The position numbers were made by a program, and so were the translations under genes. Positions 42,505-50,479 of a stretch of 64,000 bases of DNA are shown here, piece by piece. This stretch comes from JANQRA01 sp035762545. GTDB lineage: Bacteria; Actinomycetota; Acidimicrobiia; Spongiisociales; ZC4RG35. The notes beneath the pieces were generated by a model. It saw nothing but the letters and a program-made list of their open reading frames with translations, made no database searches and had not been told where the DNA came from. The stretch is taken from positions 40,984 to 104,983 of the forward strand of contig DASTOM010000007.1 in the NCBI GenBank assembly GCA_035762545.1. Direction: 5' to 3'. The first letter of the stretch is position 1, and the number at the start of each line of letters is the position of its first letter.

Positions 42505-44882
42505 TGGCTACCAAGAGCGCACTCGGAGGTTCGGTTCGTCGTCGTGAGGATCCGGCCCTCATCCAGGGCCTCGGGTCGTACGTAGATGACATCACCCCTC
42601 ACGGCACCGCCTACGTCGCATTCGTTCGGAGCCCGTACGCCCACGCCAAGATCACCTCGATAGACACCAGTGCGGCCGAAGCCGCTGACGGCGTGGTAGC
42701 GGTCTACACCCATGATGATGTGGCTCACCTCGGTGATCTCATCGCACAGGTGGTCGTGGTCAAGGGCCGGCCCCTACTCGCAAACGGTGAGGTCAACCAT
42801 GCCGGCGAGGCAGTGGCGATGGTGGTGGCCGAGACCACGTATCAGGCTCGAGACGCGGCCGACCTGGTGGAGGTCGACTACGACCCCCTCCCGGCTGTCA
42901 TCGACCTCAAGGATGCCGCCGCCGACAAGGCCCTGGTTCACAGTGATCTGGAAACCAACGTCGTGGTCACCTGGGAAGCCGGTCCTTGGGGTGACGAGGA
43001 AGGCATCGCCGCAACCAAGCAGACGATCGCCGATGCCAAGGCGCGTGACGACACGGTCACCGTGTCTATCGAAGCCGTCAACCAGCGTCTGATCCCTGTC
43101 CCGATCGAACCACGCTCCGTCGTGGCCGAGTGGAACCAGGGGTATCAGCGGTTCCGTGTTCACTCCAGCAGTCAGGTCGCGCACGCCCTCATGGGGGCGA
43201 TCAAGACCACTTTCGGTCTCGATGCAAACCAGGTGCACGTGACAGCGCCTGAAGTTGGTGGCGGCTTCGGGGTGAAGCTCAACATCTACAACGACGAGAT
43301 CCTCACTTGTTTCGCCGCCCAGAAGCTCGGGCGTCCGGTGAAGTGGACCGAGACGAGGCGTGAGGCACCGGTCTCGTCCATTCAGGGACGGGGGTGGGTC
43401 GCTACCGCCACCCTGGTGGGGACGAAGGACGGTGAGATCCTCGGCTACGAGCTCGACGCAATCGCCGACATGGGCGCATACGAGCAGAACTTCACCGCGG
43501 CCATCCCGTTCCTGGGCTTGTTCGTCGGGTCCGGTCAATACAGCTTCCCGACCCACTGGAAGGCGACATGTGTGTTCACCAACACCATGACCACCGACGC
43601 GTACCGGGGAGCCGGCCGACCCGAGGCGGCGTACTACCTGGAGCGGGTCATCGACGCCTACTGCCGCGAGATCGGCGCCGACCCCTTCGAGGTCCGCAAG
43701 AAGGCGTTCATCCCGCAGTTCTTCGAGGGCGCCACGTCGCCGATCGGCTTCGCCATCGACACAGGTGACTACGCCACCAATCTCGACAAGCTGGCGGAGG
43801 TCGCCGACTACGCCGGGCTGAAGGCCGAACGCGACAAGGCGCGCGAGGAGGGGCGCTACATCGGCGTCGGCGTGTCTGCCTACTGCGAAGTGTGTGGATT
43901 TGCCCCCACCGCGCTGTCGGAGCTCGGCTTCTCCTGGTCGACCTATGGTCTGCCTGCAGGCTTCTACGGAACCGGACTGGTTCGCGTGAATCCTGACACC
44001 TCGGTGACGGTGGTGACGGGAACGGGTCCCAGCGGGCAGGGACACCAGACCACATGGGCCCAGATCGTGTCGGACCGGCTCGGGCTGCCGATCGAGAAGA
44101 TCAGGGTGATCACGGGTGACACAGAGGAGTCACCGATGGGGATAGGCACCTTCGGGAGCAGGTCACTCGCCGTGGACGGTGGTGCGACCTTCACTGCGGC
44201 CGAACGTGTGGCCGAGAAGGCCCGGAGTATCGCTGCTCACCTGCTGGAGGCTTCTGCAGACGACATCGAGCTGGACGCCGACGGCGGCCATGTGACCGGC
44301 TCCCCGGACAGCACAGTGTCGTGGGACGACATCGCAGCTGCGGCCTATCTGCCTCACCGGTTGGGCGAGAGTCAGATCGAAGGAGGGCTCGAGTCCCACG
44401 TGATCTTCGACCCACCCAATGCCACCTGGCCGTTCGGGGCACACCTGGCCATGGTCGAGGTCGATCCAGAAACGGGCGACGTCAAGATCCTGAAGTACTT
44501 CACCGTCGATGACTGCGGCAATGTGGTGAACCCGATGATCGTGGCCGGTCAGGTGCACGGCGGGGTTGTTCAAGGCATCGGGCAAGCGATGTTCGAGGAG
44601 GCGATCTACGACCCAGACGGCAACCTTCTCACCGGGTCGCTCTTGGACTACCCGATACCGACCGCGTCGGATGTTCCGTTCTTCACGCTCAACAGCACAG
44701 TCACACCGACGTTCTGCAACAGCCTGGGAGCAAAGGGCATCGGCGAGGCGGGCACCATCGGATCAGCGCAGACGATCGTGAACGCGGTCGTCGACGCTCT
44801 CGAGCCGCTGGGGGTCAAACACATCGACATGCCACTCAGGCCGAGACGGGTCTGGGCCGCCATTCAGGAAGCAAGGGGTTAG
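42504..44882 (+). CDS. coxL: Form II CoxL-like molybdopterin subunit
   Basis: 792 residues of the xanthine oxidase family, binding molybdopterin cytosine dinucleotide. The diagnostic active-site loop reads AYRGAGR (366-372), the form II type; true aerobic CO dehydrogenases (form I) carry AYXCSFR with the copper-binding cysteine. The catalytic glutamate is in KGIGEAGTIGSAQT near the C-terminus. The S-L-M gene order also matches form II. Form II enzymes are often annotated as CO dehydrogenase, but their substrate is mostly unknown. No maturation genes (coxD-G, mobA) are in the window. Confidence 0.93.
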   Translation: MATKSALGGSVRRREDPALIQGLGSYVDDITPHGTAYVAFVRSPYAHAKITSIDTSAAEAADGVVAVYTHDDVAHLGDLIAQVVVVKGRPLLANGEVNHAGEAVAMVVAETTYQARDAADLVEVDYDPLPAVIDLKDAAADKALVHSDLETNVVVTWEAGPWGDEEGIAATKQTIADAKARDDTVTVSIEAVNQRLIPVPIEPRSVVAEWNQGYQRFRVHSSSQVAHALMGAIKTTFGLDANQVHVTAPEVGGGFGVKLNIYNDEILTCFAAQKLGRPVKWTETRREAPVSSIQGRGWVATATLVGTKDGEILGYELDAIADMGAYEQNFTAAIPFLGLFVGSGQYSFPTHWKATCVFTNTMTTDAYRGAGRPEAAYYLERVIDAYCREIGADPFEVRKKAFIPQFFEGATSPIGFAIDTGDYATNLDKLAEVADYAGLKAERDKAREEGRYIGVGVSAYCEVCGFAPTALSELGFSWSTYGLPAGFYGTGLVRVNPDTSVTVVTGTGPSGQGHQTTWAQIVSDRLGLPIEKIRVITGDTEESPMGIGTFGSRSLAVDGGATFTAAERVAEKARSIAAHLLEASADDIELDADGGHVTGSPDSTVSWDDIAAAAYLPHRLGESQIEGGLESHVIFDPPNATWPFGAHLAMVEVDPETGDVKILKYFTVDDCGNVVNPMIVAGQVHGGVVQGIGQAMFEEAIYDPDGNLLTGSLLDYPIPTASDVPFFTLNSTVTPTFCNSLGAKGIGEAGTIGSAQTIVNAVVDALEPLGVKHIDMPLRPRRVWAAIQEARG

Positions 44883-44885
44883 ATC

Positions 44886-45746
44886 ATGTATCCACGTTCA
44901 TTCGACTACGTCGCCCCAACGTCCCTCGAGGAAGCCTATGGCGCCCTGGGGGACGACTCCAAGGTGATGGCGGGCGGCATGAGCCTCATCCCATTGATGA
45001 AGATGAGGCTCTTCTCCCCCGGGGTCGTGGTCGACATCGGCCGGATCCCCGGTCTGGACTCCATCGACGACAGTGGCGACCACCTCGAGATCGGGGCACT
45101 GGTACGACACGCCACCACCGCCTCCAGCGACGCGGTTCGGTCCCACGCCGCGGCCCTGGCGGCGGCGGCCGCGCTGACGGGTGACGTTCAGGTCCGCAAC
45201 CGAGGGACCACGTGCGGAGCATTGGCACACGCCGACGTTGCTGCTGACCAACCTGCCGGCGCTCTGGCCTGTGGCGCGGTGATGGTCGTCGGATCGTCCA
45301 GTGGCACCCGGGAGATCGCAGCGGGCGATTTCTTCGTGGATTCGCTCACCTCGGCGCTCGAGCCCAACGAGATCCTCACCTCGATCCGGATCCCCAAAGC
45401 CGGTCCCGGCGAAGGATCGGCCTACGACAAGTTGGGCCGACGTGGTGGTCATTCCGACTACGCGGTTGCCGGGGCGGCGGCCTGGGTGAAGAAGTCGAAC
45501 GGGTCGATCGAGGCGGCACGTGTGGCAGTGACCGGTGTCGGCACCAAGCCCCAGATCGCAGACGGGGTCGCCCAGGCTCTCGTCGGAACCGACGGTTCGG
45601 ACGAGGCCATCAAGGCAGCCGCCCAGAACGCAGTCGAGGGCATGACCGTCCTCGAGGACCTCTACGGGTCCGAGGAGTACAAGACCCATCTGGCCAAGGT
45701 CTACGTCGCCAGAGCGGTGAAGGCCGCTCTGGCCAACGCCGGCTGA
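44886..45746 (+). CDS. coxM: Molybdenum hydroxylase FAD subunit (CoxM-like)
   Basis: 286 residues with the vanillyl-alcohol-oxidase-type FAD fold: FDYVAPTSLEEAYGAL at the start, VMAGGMSLIPLMKMRL (first FAD motif) and RNRGTTCGALAHADVAAD (second). It passes electrons from CoxS to an acceptor. It begins three bases after the coxL stop and ends the operon; a strong palindromic repeat follows 19 bases after the stop. Confidence 0.94.
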   Translation: MYPRSFDYVAPTSLEEAYGALGDDSKVMAGGMSLIPLMKMRLFSPGVVVDIGRIPGLDSIDDSGDHLEIGALVRHATTASSDAVRSHAAALAAAAALTGDVQVRNRGTTCGALAHADVAADQPAGALACGAVMVVGSSSGTREIAAGDFFVDSLTSALEPNEILTSIRIPKAGPGEGSAYDKLGRRGGHSDYAVAGAAAWVKKSNGSIEAARVAVTGVGTKPQIADGVAQALVGTDGSDEAIKAAAQNAVEGMTVLEDLYGSEEYKTHLAKVYVARAVKAALANAG

Positions 45747-45760
45747 CCAGAACACCGCGA

Positions 45761-45810
45761 GCCCTGGGCTGTAGACACCGCTGAGCGGTGTCTACAGCCC
45801 TGGGTCGCGC
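45761..45810. repeat. Dispersed palindromic repeat, copy 2
   Basis: Near-perfect palindrome: arms 45766-45782 and 45784-45800, 17 bases each, with CTGAG at the turn. It lies between coxM and the convergent UspA gene, where it may end transcription in both directions. The outer flanks contain CCTGGGTCGCGC, shared with the copy at 53.2 kb. Confidence 0.75.
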
Positions 45811-45824
45811 CAAGTATCCCGGAT

Positions 45825-46682
45825 TCACGGCCGTCTGAAGCCCGCCGGTGAGCGTGCGATGAGGACGTCGCAGGGGGCGTTGGTGACCAGACCCTCGGCG
45901 ACGGTCCCCAGGAGGACCATCCTGGTGGCTGAAGCGCCGCGACTACCTACGACGACGAGGTCTGCGCTGCGACGTCGCACCGCCTCATCGATCGTCTCGG
46001 TGGGCGGGCCATCGGTGACCATCGTCCGAACCTGTCCATTCCATGCCTGGGCGAACTCGAGCATTCGATCGTTAGCGGCTTCGAGACGGCTGGACCGTGA
46101 GGCGTCCATCTCCTCCTGGAACAGCCCGGCATCGGACAGGATCGGGTCGAAGCGGGAAGGGAGCGAGTAGAGGACGGTGATGTCGGCGTCGGGAAACATG
46201 TCGAGCGCACGATCCACCGCTACCCGGGAAGCCTCGGAGAAGTCGACAGCGGCAATCACACGGCGGTAGGCGACTCTGGGCTGGCGGCGCACGATCAACA
46301 CATCGCTCGTGGCCATTCGGGCGACTCGCAATGAGACTGGCCCGGCGGCGAAGGCGTCCACCGTCGATGAGCCGAGGATCGTCAGGTCGGCCCTCTTGGC
46401 CCTGGAGGTCAGCTCCCAGGACGGCGAGCCCTTGACCACGTGGAGGTCGACCTTCGTGGTCCCGCGCTCCTTGACCCATTCGAGGATCTTCTCCGCCTCG
46501 GCGCGTTGGTGGTCCCGCATCAGCCTGGCCAGACCGGGGTCGATCATCGCCTCCCCGACGGGCTCCATGACGTGCACGAGCTCGACCGTCGCCCCGCACT
46601 CCTCTGCGAGGAGTCTCGCCCGTTCGGCCACCCGACGACCCATCGCGGTCAGGTCAACGCCCGCTACGAGGGCTCGCGCCAT
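45825..46682 (-). CDS. Tandem-domain universal stress protein
   Basis: 285 residues from the ATG at 46682, with AGGGAG four bases upstream; a longer in-frame reading overlaps Aat. Two UspA domains (about 1-140 and 142-285) are visible. The first begins ARALVAGVDLTAMG and the second RVIAAVDFSEASRVA. The second ends VVVGSRGASATRMVLLGTVAEGLV, close to the ATP-binding G2xG9GS/T pattern, while the first has LGSSTVDAFAAGPVSLRVA and is more diverged. It probably acts in stress or dormancy responses in the cytoplasm. Confidence 0.92.
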   Translation of the reverse strand: MARALVAGVDLTAMGRRVAERARLLAEECGATVELVHVMEPVGEAMIDPGLARLMRDHQRAEAEKILEWVKERGTTKVDLHVVKGSPSWELTSRAKRADLTILGSSTVDAFAAGPVSLRVARMATSDVLIVRRQPRVAYRRVIAAVDFSEASRVAVDRALDMFPDADITVLYSLPSRFDPILSDAGLFQEEMDASRSSRLEAANDRMLEFAQAWNGQVRTMVTDGPPTETIDEAVRRRSADLVVVGSRGASATRMVLLGTVAEGLVTNAPCDVLIARSPAGFRRP

Positions 46683-46708
46683 CCTGCTCCCTGAAGCACG
46701 CGGCGACT

Positions 46709-47371
46709 CTACCCGGCGCTTTCGGCGAACGGTCCGGGAGCCGCCAGCGCCGCCGGCAACCGCCTCAGGTACTCGTCCCGGCCGATGACCACGGCACCTA
46801 GCGACTCGAGATGGGGTGTCTGCCACTGCACGTCGAGCAGGACTCCTCCGCGGTTCATCACCACAACGAGATGGACGAGAGCAACCTTCGATGCGTCCCT
46901 GGTCAGGTGGAACATGCTCTCACCGGCGAATAGGCCGCCCACCGACACGCCGTAGAGGCCACCGACGAGTTCCCGGTCTAAGTCCCATACCTCGATGGAA
47001 TGCGCCCATCCCAGTTCATGGAGCTCCTCGTAGACAGAGACGAACTCATCGGTGATCCAGCCGTTGGGCCGATCACTCTCGGCACATCCCCGGATGACCG
47101 CGGCGAAGTCCTGGTCGACGGAGACCATGTATCTCCGGGTCGATTGGCGCAGGGACCTGCTGACCAGGAGGCCATCGAGCGGGATGATCGTGCGGTCGAT
47201 CGGGGACCACCAGCCCAGCTCCCCATCGTGGAGATTCATGGGGAACATGCCCTTGCGATACGCCTGGAGCACCGTACCCGGACTCAGATCCCCTCCCACC
47301 GCCACGACGTCGCCCTCCGCGGTCCTTGGGTCGGGAAGTGAGAACCGTGACGGAAGCGGCTCGACGGGCAC
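46709..47371 (-). CDS. aat: Leucyl/phenylalanyl-tRNA-protein transferase
   Basis: 220 residues from a GTG at 47371. Aat attaches Leu or Phe from tRNA to proteins with basic N-termini, marking them for ClpS/ClpAP (N-degron pathway). Family blocks: GDLSPGTVLQAYRKGMFPM, LGWWSPIDRTIIPLDGLLVSRSLR, GLYGVSVGGLFAGESMFH and LLDVQWQTPHLESLGA. It precedes the UspA gene by 26 bases. No clpS is in the window. Confidence 0.95.
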   Translation of the reverse strand: MPVEPLPSRFSLPDPRTAEGDVVAVGGDLSPGTVLQAYRKGMFPMNLHDGELGWWSPIDRTIIPLDGLLVSRSLRQSTRRYMVSVDQDFAAVIRGCAESDRPNGWITDEFVSVYEELHELGWAHSIEVWDLDRELVGGLYGVSVGGLFAGESMFHLTRDASKVALVHLVVVMNRGGVLLDVQWQTPHLESLGAVVIGRDEYLRRLPAALAAPGPFAESAG

Positions 47372-47424
47372 GACCCGATTGTGTCAGAAGCGCAGGGGTG
47401 ACGCTTCGTCATAGGCTGAAGCCC

Positions 47425-48396
47425 ATGAAAGCGCTGATATGTGACGACTACACCGGGATCGAGGGCGTCCGAGTGGGCGAGCTTGCCGACCCTGAGCCCG
47501 GGCCAGGCAGTCTGCTCGTGGACGTGGAGGCGGTGACGGTCAACTTCGCCGACACCCTGATGGTGAAGGGTGATTATCAAGTCAAGCCGGACCCACCATT
47601 TGCTCCCGGGTACGAGCTGGCAGGAACCGTCGTCGTGGCCAACCGTGCCGATGGGTTCTCGCCCGGCGATCGTGTCTGCGGTTTCGCGTTTCACGGAGGG
47701 CTCGCCGAGCGGGCGGTGATCCTGGCCCAGAACGCGGCGAAACTCCCCGAGTCGATCGACTCTGACATCGGAGCCACTCTGCCCGGTGGCTATGGCACGT
47801 CCTATCACGCTCTGGTCGACCGGGCCCGTTTGCAGGCCGGCGAATCGCTCCTGGTGCTCGGCGCTTCGGGCGGAGTGGGAATGGCAGCGGTCCAGATCGG
47901 GAATGTGATGGGGGCTCGGGTCATCGCCGCCGTCTCTTCTGAGGAGAAGGAAGCGGCCGCCCGCCAGGCCGGCGCTCACGACGTGATCCGTTATGACACC
48001 ACGCCGATCCGCGATGCCATCGACCAGGTGATGAATGGTGGCGGTGTCGATGTCGTCTACGACCCGGTCGGCGGCGACATGACCGAGCAGGTGCTCCGCT
48101 CGACGAACTGGAATGGTCGGCTTCTCGTGATCGGCTTTGCGGCGGGAGACATCCCTCGCATCCCGCTGAATCTCCCACTGCTGAAGGGCAACTCAGTGGT
48201 CGGCGTGTTCTGGGGACGGTTCACCCAGGAGGAGCCCGCCCGCCATGCTGAGAACTTCCGGACGATCGTCGAGTGGGCGGCGGAGGGGAAACTATCCCCC
48301 ACAATTCAGAGGCGGTTCAGCCTCGACGACGGGGCTGAGGCCCTTCAGTGGGTGGCCGACCGCAAGGCCATAGGTCGCGTGATCGTCAACCCGTGA
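47425..48396 (+). CDS. NADPH:quinone oxidoreductase-like MDR protein
   Basis: 323 residues from the ATG at 47425. Zinc-free medium-chain dehydrogenase: GroES-like N-terminal domain with VNFADTLMVKGDYQVKPDPPFAPGYELAG, then a Rossmann domain with VLGASGGVGMAAVQIG. It would reduce quinones or enoyl compounds with NADPH. A C-terminal VFWGRFTQEEP block is typical of the NADPH:quinone reductase group. Its stop overlaps the flavoprotein start (GTGA), so the two form an operon. Confidence 0.92.
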   Translation: MKALICDDYTGIEGVRVGELADPEPGPGSLLVDVEAVTVNFADTLMVKGDYQVKPDPPFAPGYELAGTVVVANRADGFSPGDRVCGFAFHGGLAERAVILAQNAAKLPESIDSDIGATLPGGYGTSYHALVDRARLQAGESLLVLGASGGVGMAAVQIGNVMGARVIAAVSSEEKEAAARQAGAHDVIRYDTTPIRDAIDQVMNGGGVDVVYDPVGGDMTEQVLRSTNWNGRLLVIGFAAGDIPRIPLNLPLLKGNSVVGVFWGRFTQEEPARHAENFRTIVEWAAEGKLSPTIQRRFSLDDGAEALQWVADRKAIGRVIVNP

Positions 48397-49505
48397 CCGA
48401 CTTCATCGTCGTCGGTGGTGGATTCGCCGGTATCTCCGCGGCCTCGTTCCTGTCCCAGCACGGCCATGTCGTCGTACTCGAGATGGAGTCCTCGCTGGCT
48501 TATCACACATCCGGGCGCTCGGCCGCGATGCTGGTCGAGAACTATGGCTCTGCCGGCGCCCGTCCACTCGTCAAAGCGGCCCGACCTTTCCTCGAGAACC
48601 CGCCTGAGGGCTCGGTGGACGCTCCACTCCTATCTTCGAGACCCATCATGTGGGTCGCCGACGCCGCGGGCATCGAGGATCTCGCAGCCAAGGCAGAGAT
48701 GGGGCGACTGAACGGGGCGGCCAACCAACAACTCAGTCCTGCAGAGGTGGCTGAATGGTTCCCGGCGATCGATCCGGACTGGGTCAGCGGTGGTCTCCTC
48801 GAACCCTCCGGTGCTGACATCGACGTGGCCGCGCTCCATCAGGCGTTCGTCCGCATCGCCCGCAAGAACGCGGCCGAGATCGTCACCCGGGCCAGGGTCG
48901 AGTCGATCGAACGGCGCGGACCGGACTGGGTGGTCTCGGCATCCGGGAGGGAGCTGTCAGCACCAATCCTGGTCAACGGTGCCGGGGCGTGGGGAGACGT
49001 GGTCGCCGACATGGCGGGAGTCGATCCGATCGGGCTCCAGCCTTACCGCCGGACGGCCTTCATGGTCCCGGGAGGAGAGGAGTCGTCGGGTTGGCCAATG
49101 ATCGTCGAGACACGCGAACAGTGGTATCTCAAGCCTGACGGAGTCCAGTTCCTCTGTTCTCTTGCCGAGGAGAACCCTTCGGAACCCACCGACGCCAGAC
49201 CACGCATGGAGGATGTCGCCCTCGCGATCGAGAGGATCAACACTGCGACGACCCTCGACATCAGGACGGTCAACTCGCAATGGACCGGGCTACGTACCTT
49301 CGCCCCCGACCGTGACCTCGTCATAGGAGAGGACCCGACCGCTCCTGGTTTCTATTGGCTGGTCGGCCAGGGTGGCATCGGGGTGCAGACGTCGCCGGCG
49401 TATGGCTCCCTACTCGCCAGCCTGATCACTGACAGCGCCCTGCCGGATGGGTTCAGCGAGGTGGGCGTCGATCCGGAACGGACGAGTCCCGCCCGTTTCC
49501 GCTAG
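48393..49505 (+). CDS. FAD-dependent amino-acid-oxidase-family (DAO) protein
   Basis: 370 residues from a GTG that overlaps the quinone reductase stop. The FAD dinucleotide motif VVGGGFAGISAASFL opens the protein. Other DAO-family features are SGRSAAMLVENYG, VNGAGAWGDVVADMAG and the C-terminal WLVGQGGIGVQTSPAYG. It resembles glycine/D-amino-acid oxidase or opine-dehydrogenase-like flavoproteins that oxidise an amine. Substrate is not evident. It converges on the RDD protein with a four-base overlap. Confidence 0.9.
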   Translation: MTDFIVVGGGFAGISAASFLSQHGHVVVLEMESSLAYHTSGRSAAMLVENYGSAGARPLVKAARPFLENPPEGSVDAPLLSSRPIMWVADAAGIEDLAAKAEMGRLNGAANQQLSPAEVAEWFPAIDPDWVSGGLLEPSGADIDVAALHQAFVRIARKNAAEIVTRARVESIERRGPDWVVSASGRELSAPILVNGAGAWGDVVADMAGVDPIGLQPYRRTAFMVPGGEESSGWPMIVETREQWYLKPDGVQFLCSLAEENPSEPTDARPRMEDVALAIERINTATTLDIRTVNSQWTGLRTFAPDRDLVIGEDPTAPGFYWLVGQGGIGVQTSPAYGSLLASLITDSALPDGFSEVGVDPERTSPARFR

Positions 49506-50479
49506 ACGTTGGCGCCCTTGCGAGCCAGGTAGTCGGCCAGGGGTGTCGGCATCCCGGCGGTGCGAGACCCCCAGTCATACACGACGGCGGTGTGGGCGAA
49601 CCTGTCATGCCAAGCCTGGCGTTGGCGGTTGAAGACGATCCCCAACAGACCCAGGCCGAAGATCAGAAAGCTCAACGGGTAGGTGAGGACCCGAAGGAAC
49701 GACTGGCGTCCTTTGAGGACTATCTGTCCGTCGCTGCTGACCACCCTGACCCCGAGAAGCATCTTGCCAATGGTCTTCCCGAACACGGCGTAGCTGATCC
49801 ACAGGTAGAAGAACGCCCACAGGACCAGGGTTATCGAGTAGATCAAGCCCGACTGGGTGGGGATCGAGAAGTCCGGGTCGAACAACCTGATCACGAAGAC
49901 CACCCCCGCCACCAGCAATGTGAAGCCGAAGGTGACGACGACAGAATCGACGATGAATGAAAGGAGTCGAGTCAGCGGCCCGGCGTAGCGGCCCGTCTTG
50001 ATGGCGACGGATGCGGCATGCTGTTGATCCATGTCCTCGGGCAGGTGCCCGGGGCCTTGGGGGTACCCTGTGGGATCCCTCCCGATCAGACGATTGAACC
50101 CCCGGAACATGATCTCGTCCAAACCGACGATCGGTCTGCGGAAGAAGTCGAGCGCCGATCCGGTCAGATGACTCGTGCTCTCGGCGACGATCTCCGGGAT
50201 GCCGGCCCGCTCGACCAGCGCCGGCACGTCGACCCGATCCATCAGCGCATCGATGTCCACCCGCTCCATCAGAGCGTCGACGTCTACCCGATCGAGAAGC
50301 GCATTGACGTCGACCCGGTCGAGGAGGGCGTTGACGTCGATCCGGTCGAGCAAGGCATCCACATCTATGTGGTCGAGCACCATGTTCGGATCGACGATGT
50401 CGAAGACTCGATCGCTGGCACCGGAAGCCATCCTCCCCAGGAACCCGAGCTCGCCCTCCTCACGCCCAGGACGCGTCAT
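49502..50479 (-). CDS. RDD-family membrane protein with seven nine-residue repeats
   Basis: 325 residues from the ATG at 50479, which shares one base with the ilvD stop. Residues 30-92 are seven back-to-back nine-residue repeats of the form D-V-N-A-L-L-D-R-V. The RDD domain (about 195-310) follows, with RLLSFIVDSVVVTFGF, the aspartate-bearing first helix, and FGKTIGKMLLGVRVVS. RDD proteins are poorly characterised and some act as sodium/proton antiporters. The repeats could form a coiled or beta-helical oligomerisation stalk. Confidence 0.88.
   Translation of the reverse strand: MTRPGREEGELGFLGRMASGASDRVFDIVDPNMVLDHIDVDALLDRIDVNALLDRVDVNALLDRVDVDALMERVDIDALMDRVDVPALVERAGIPEIVAESTSHLTGSALDFFRRPIVGLDEIMFRGFNRLIGRDPTGYPQGPGHLPEDMDQQHAASVAIKTGRYAGPLTRLLSFIVDSVVVTFGFTLLVAGVVFVIRLFDPDFSIPTQSGLIYSITLVLWAFFYLWISYAVFGKTIGKMLLGVRVVSSDGQIVLKGRQSFLRVLTYPLSFLIFGLGLLGIVFNRQRQAWHDRFAHTAVVYDWGSRTAGMPTPLADYLARKGANV
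50204..50392 (-). repeat. 27-base tandem repeat (seven copies) inside the RDD gene
   Basis: 189 bases made of seven 27-base units encoding the nine-residue repeat D-x-x-A-L-L-D-R-V. The central units are nearly identical at DNA level (GTCGACGTCAACGCCCTCC-type core) and the outer ones diverge. The array stays in frame throughout. Confidence 0.85.

Noticed and set aside
42774..44045. 423-codon minus-strand frame opposite coxL
   Set aside because: Antisense to a strongly conserved molybdopterin subunit; Gly/Arg/His-rich translation with no domain.
42504..44882. Aerobic carbon monoxide dehydrogenase (form I)
   Set aside because: The active-site loop is AYRGAGR, not AYXCSFR, and the gene order is S-L-M, so a CO-oxidising role cannot be claimed.
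50204..50392. CRISPR array
   Set aside because: The units are contiguous, have no unique spacers and stay in frame as a protein repeat inside the RDD gene.
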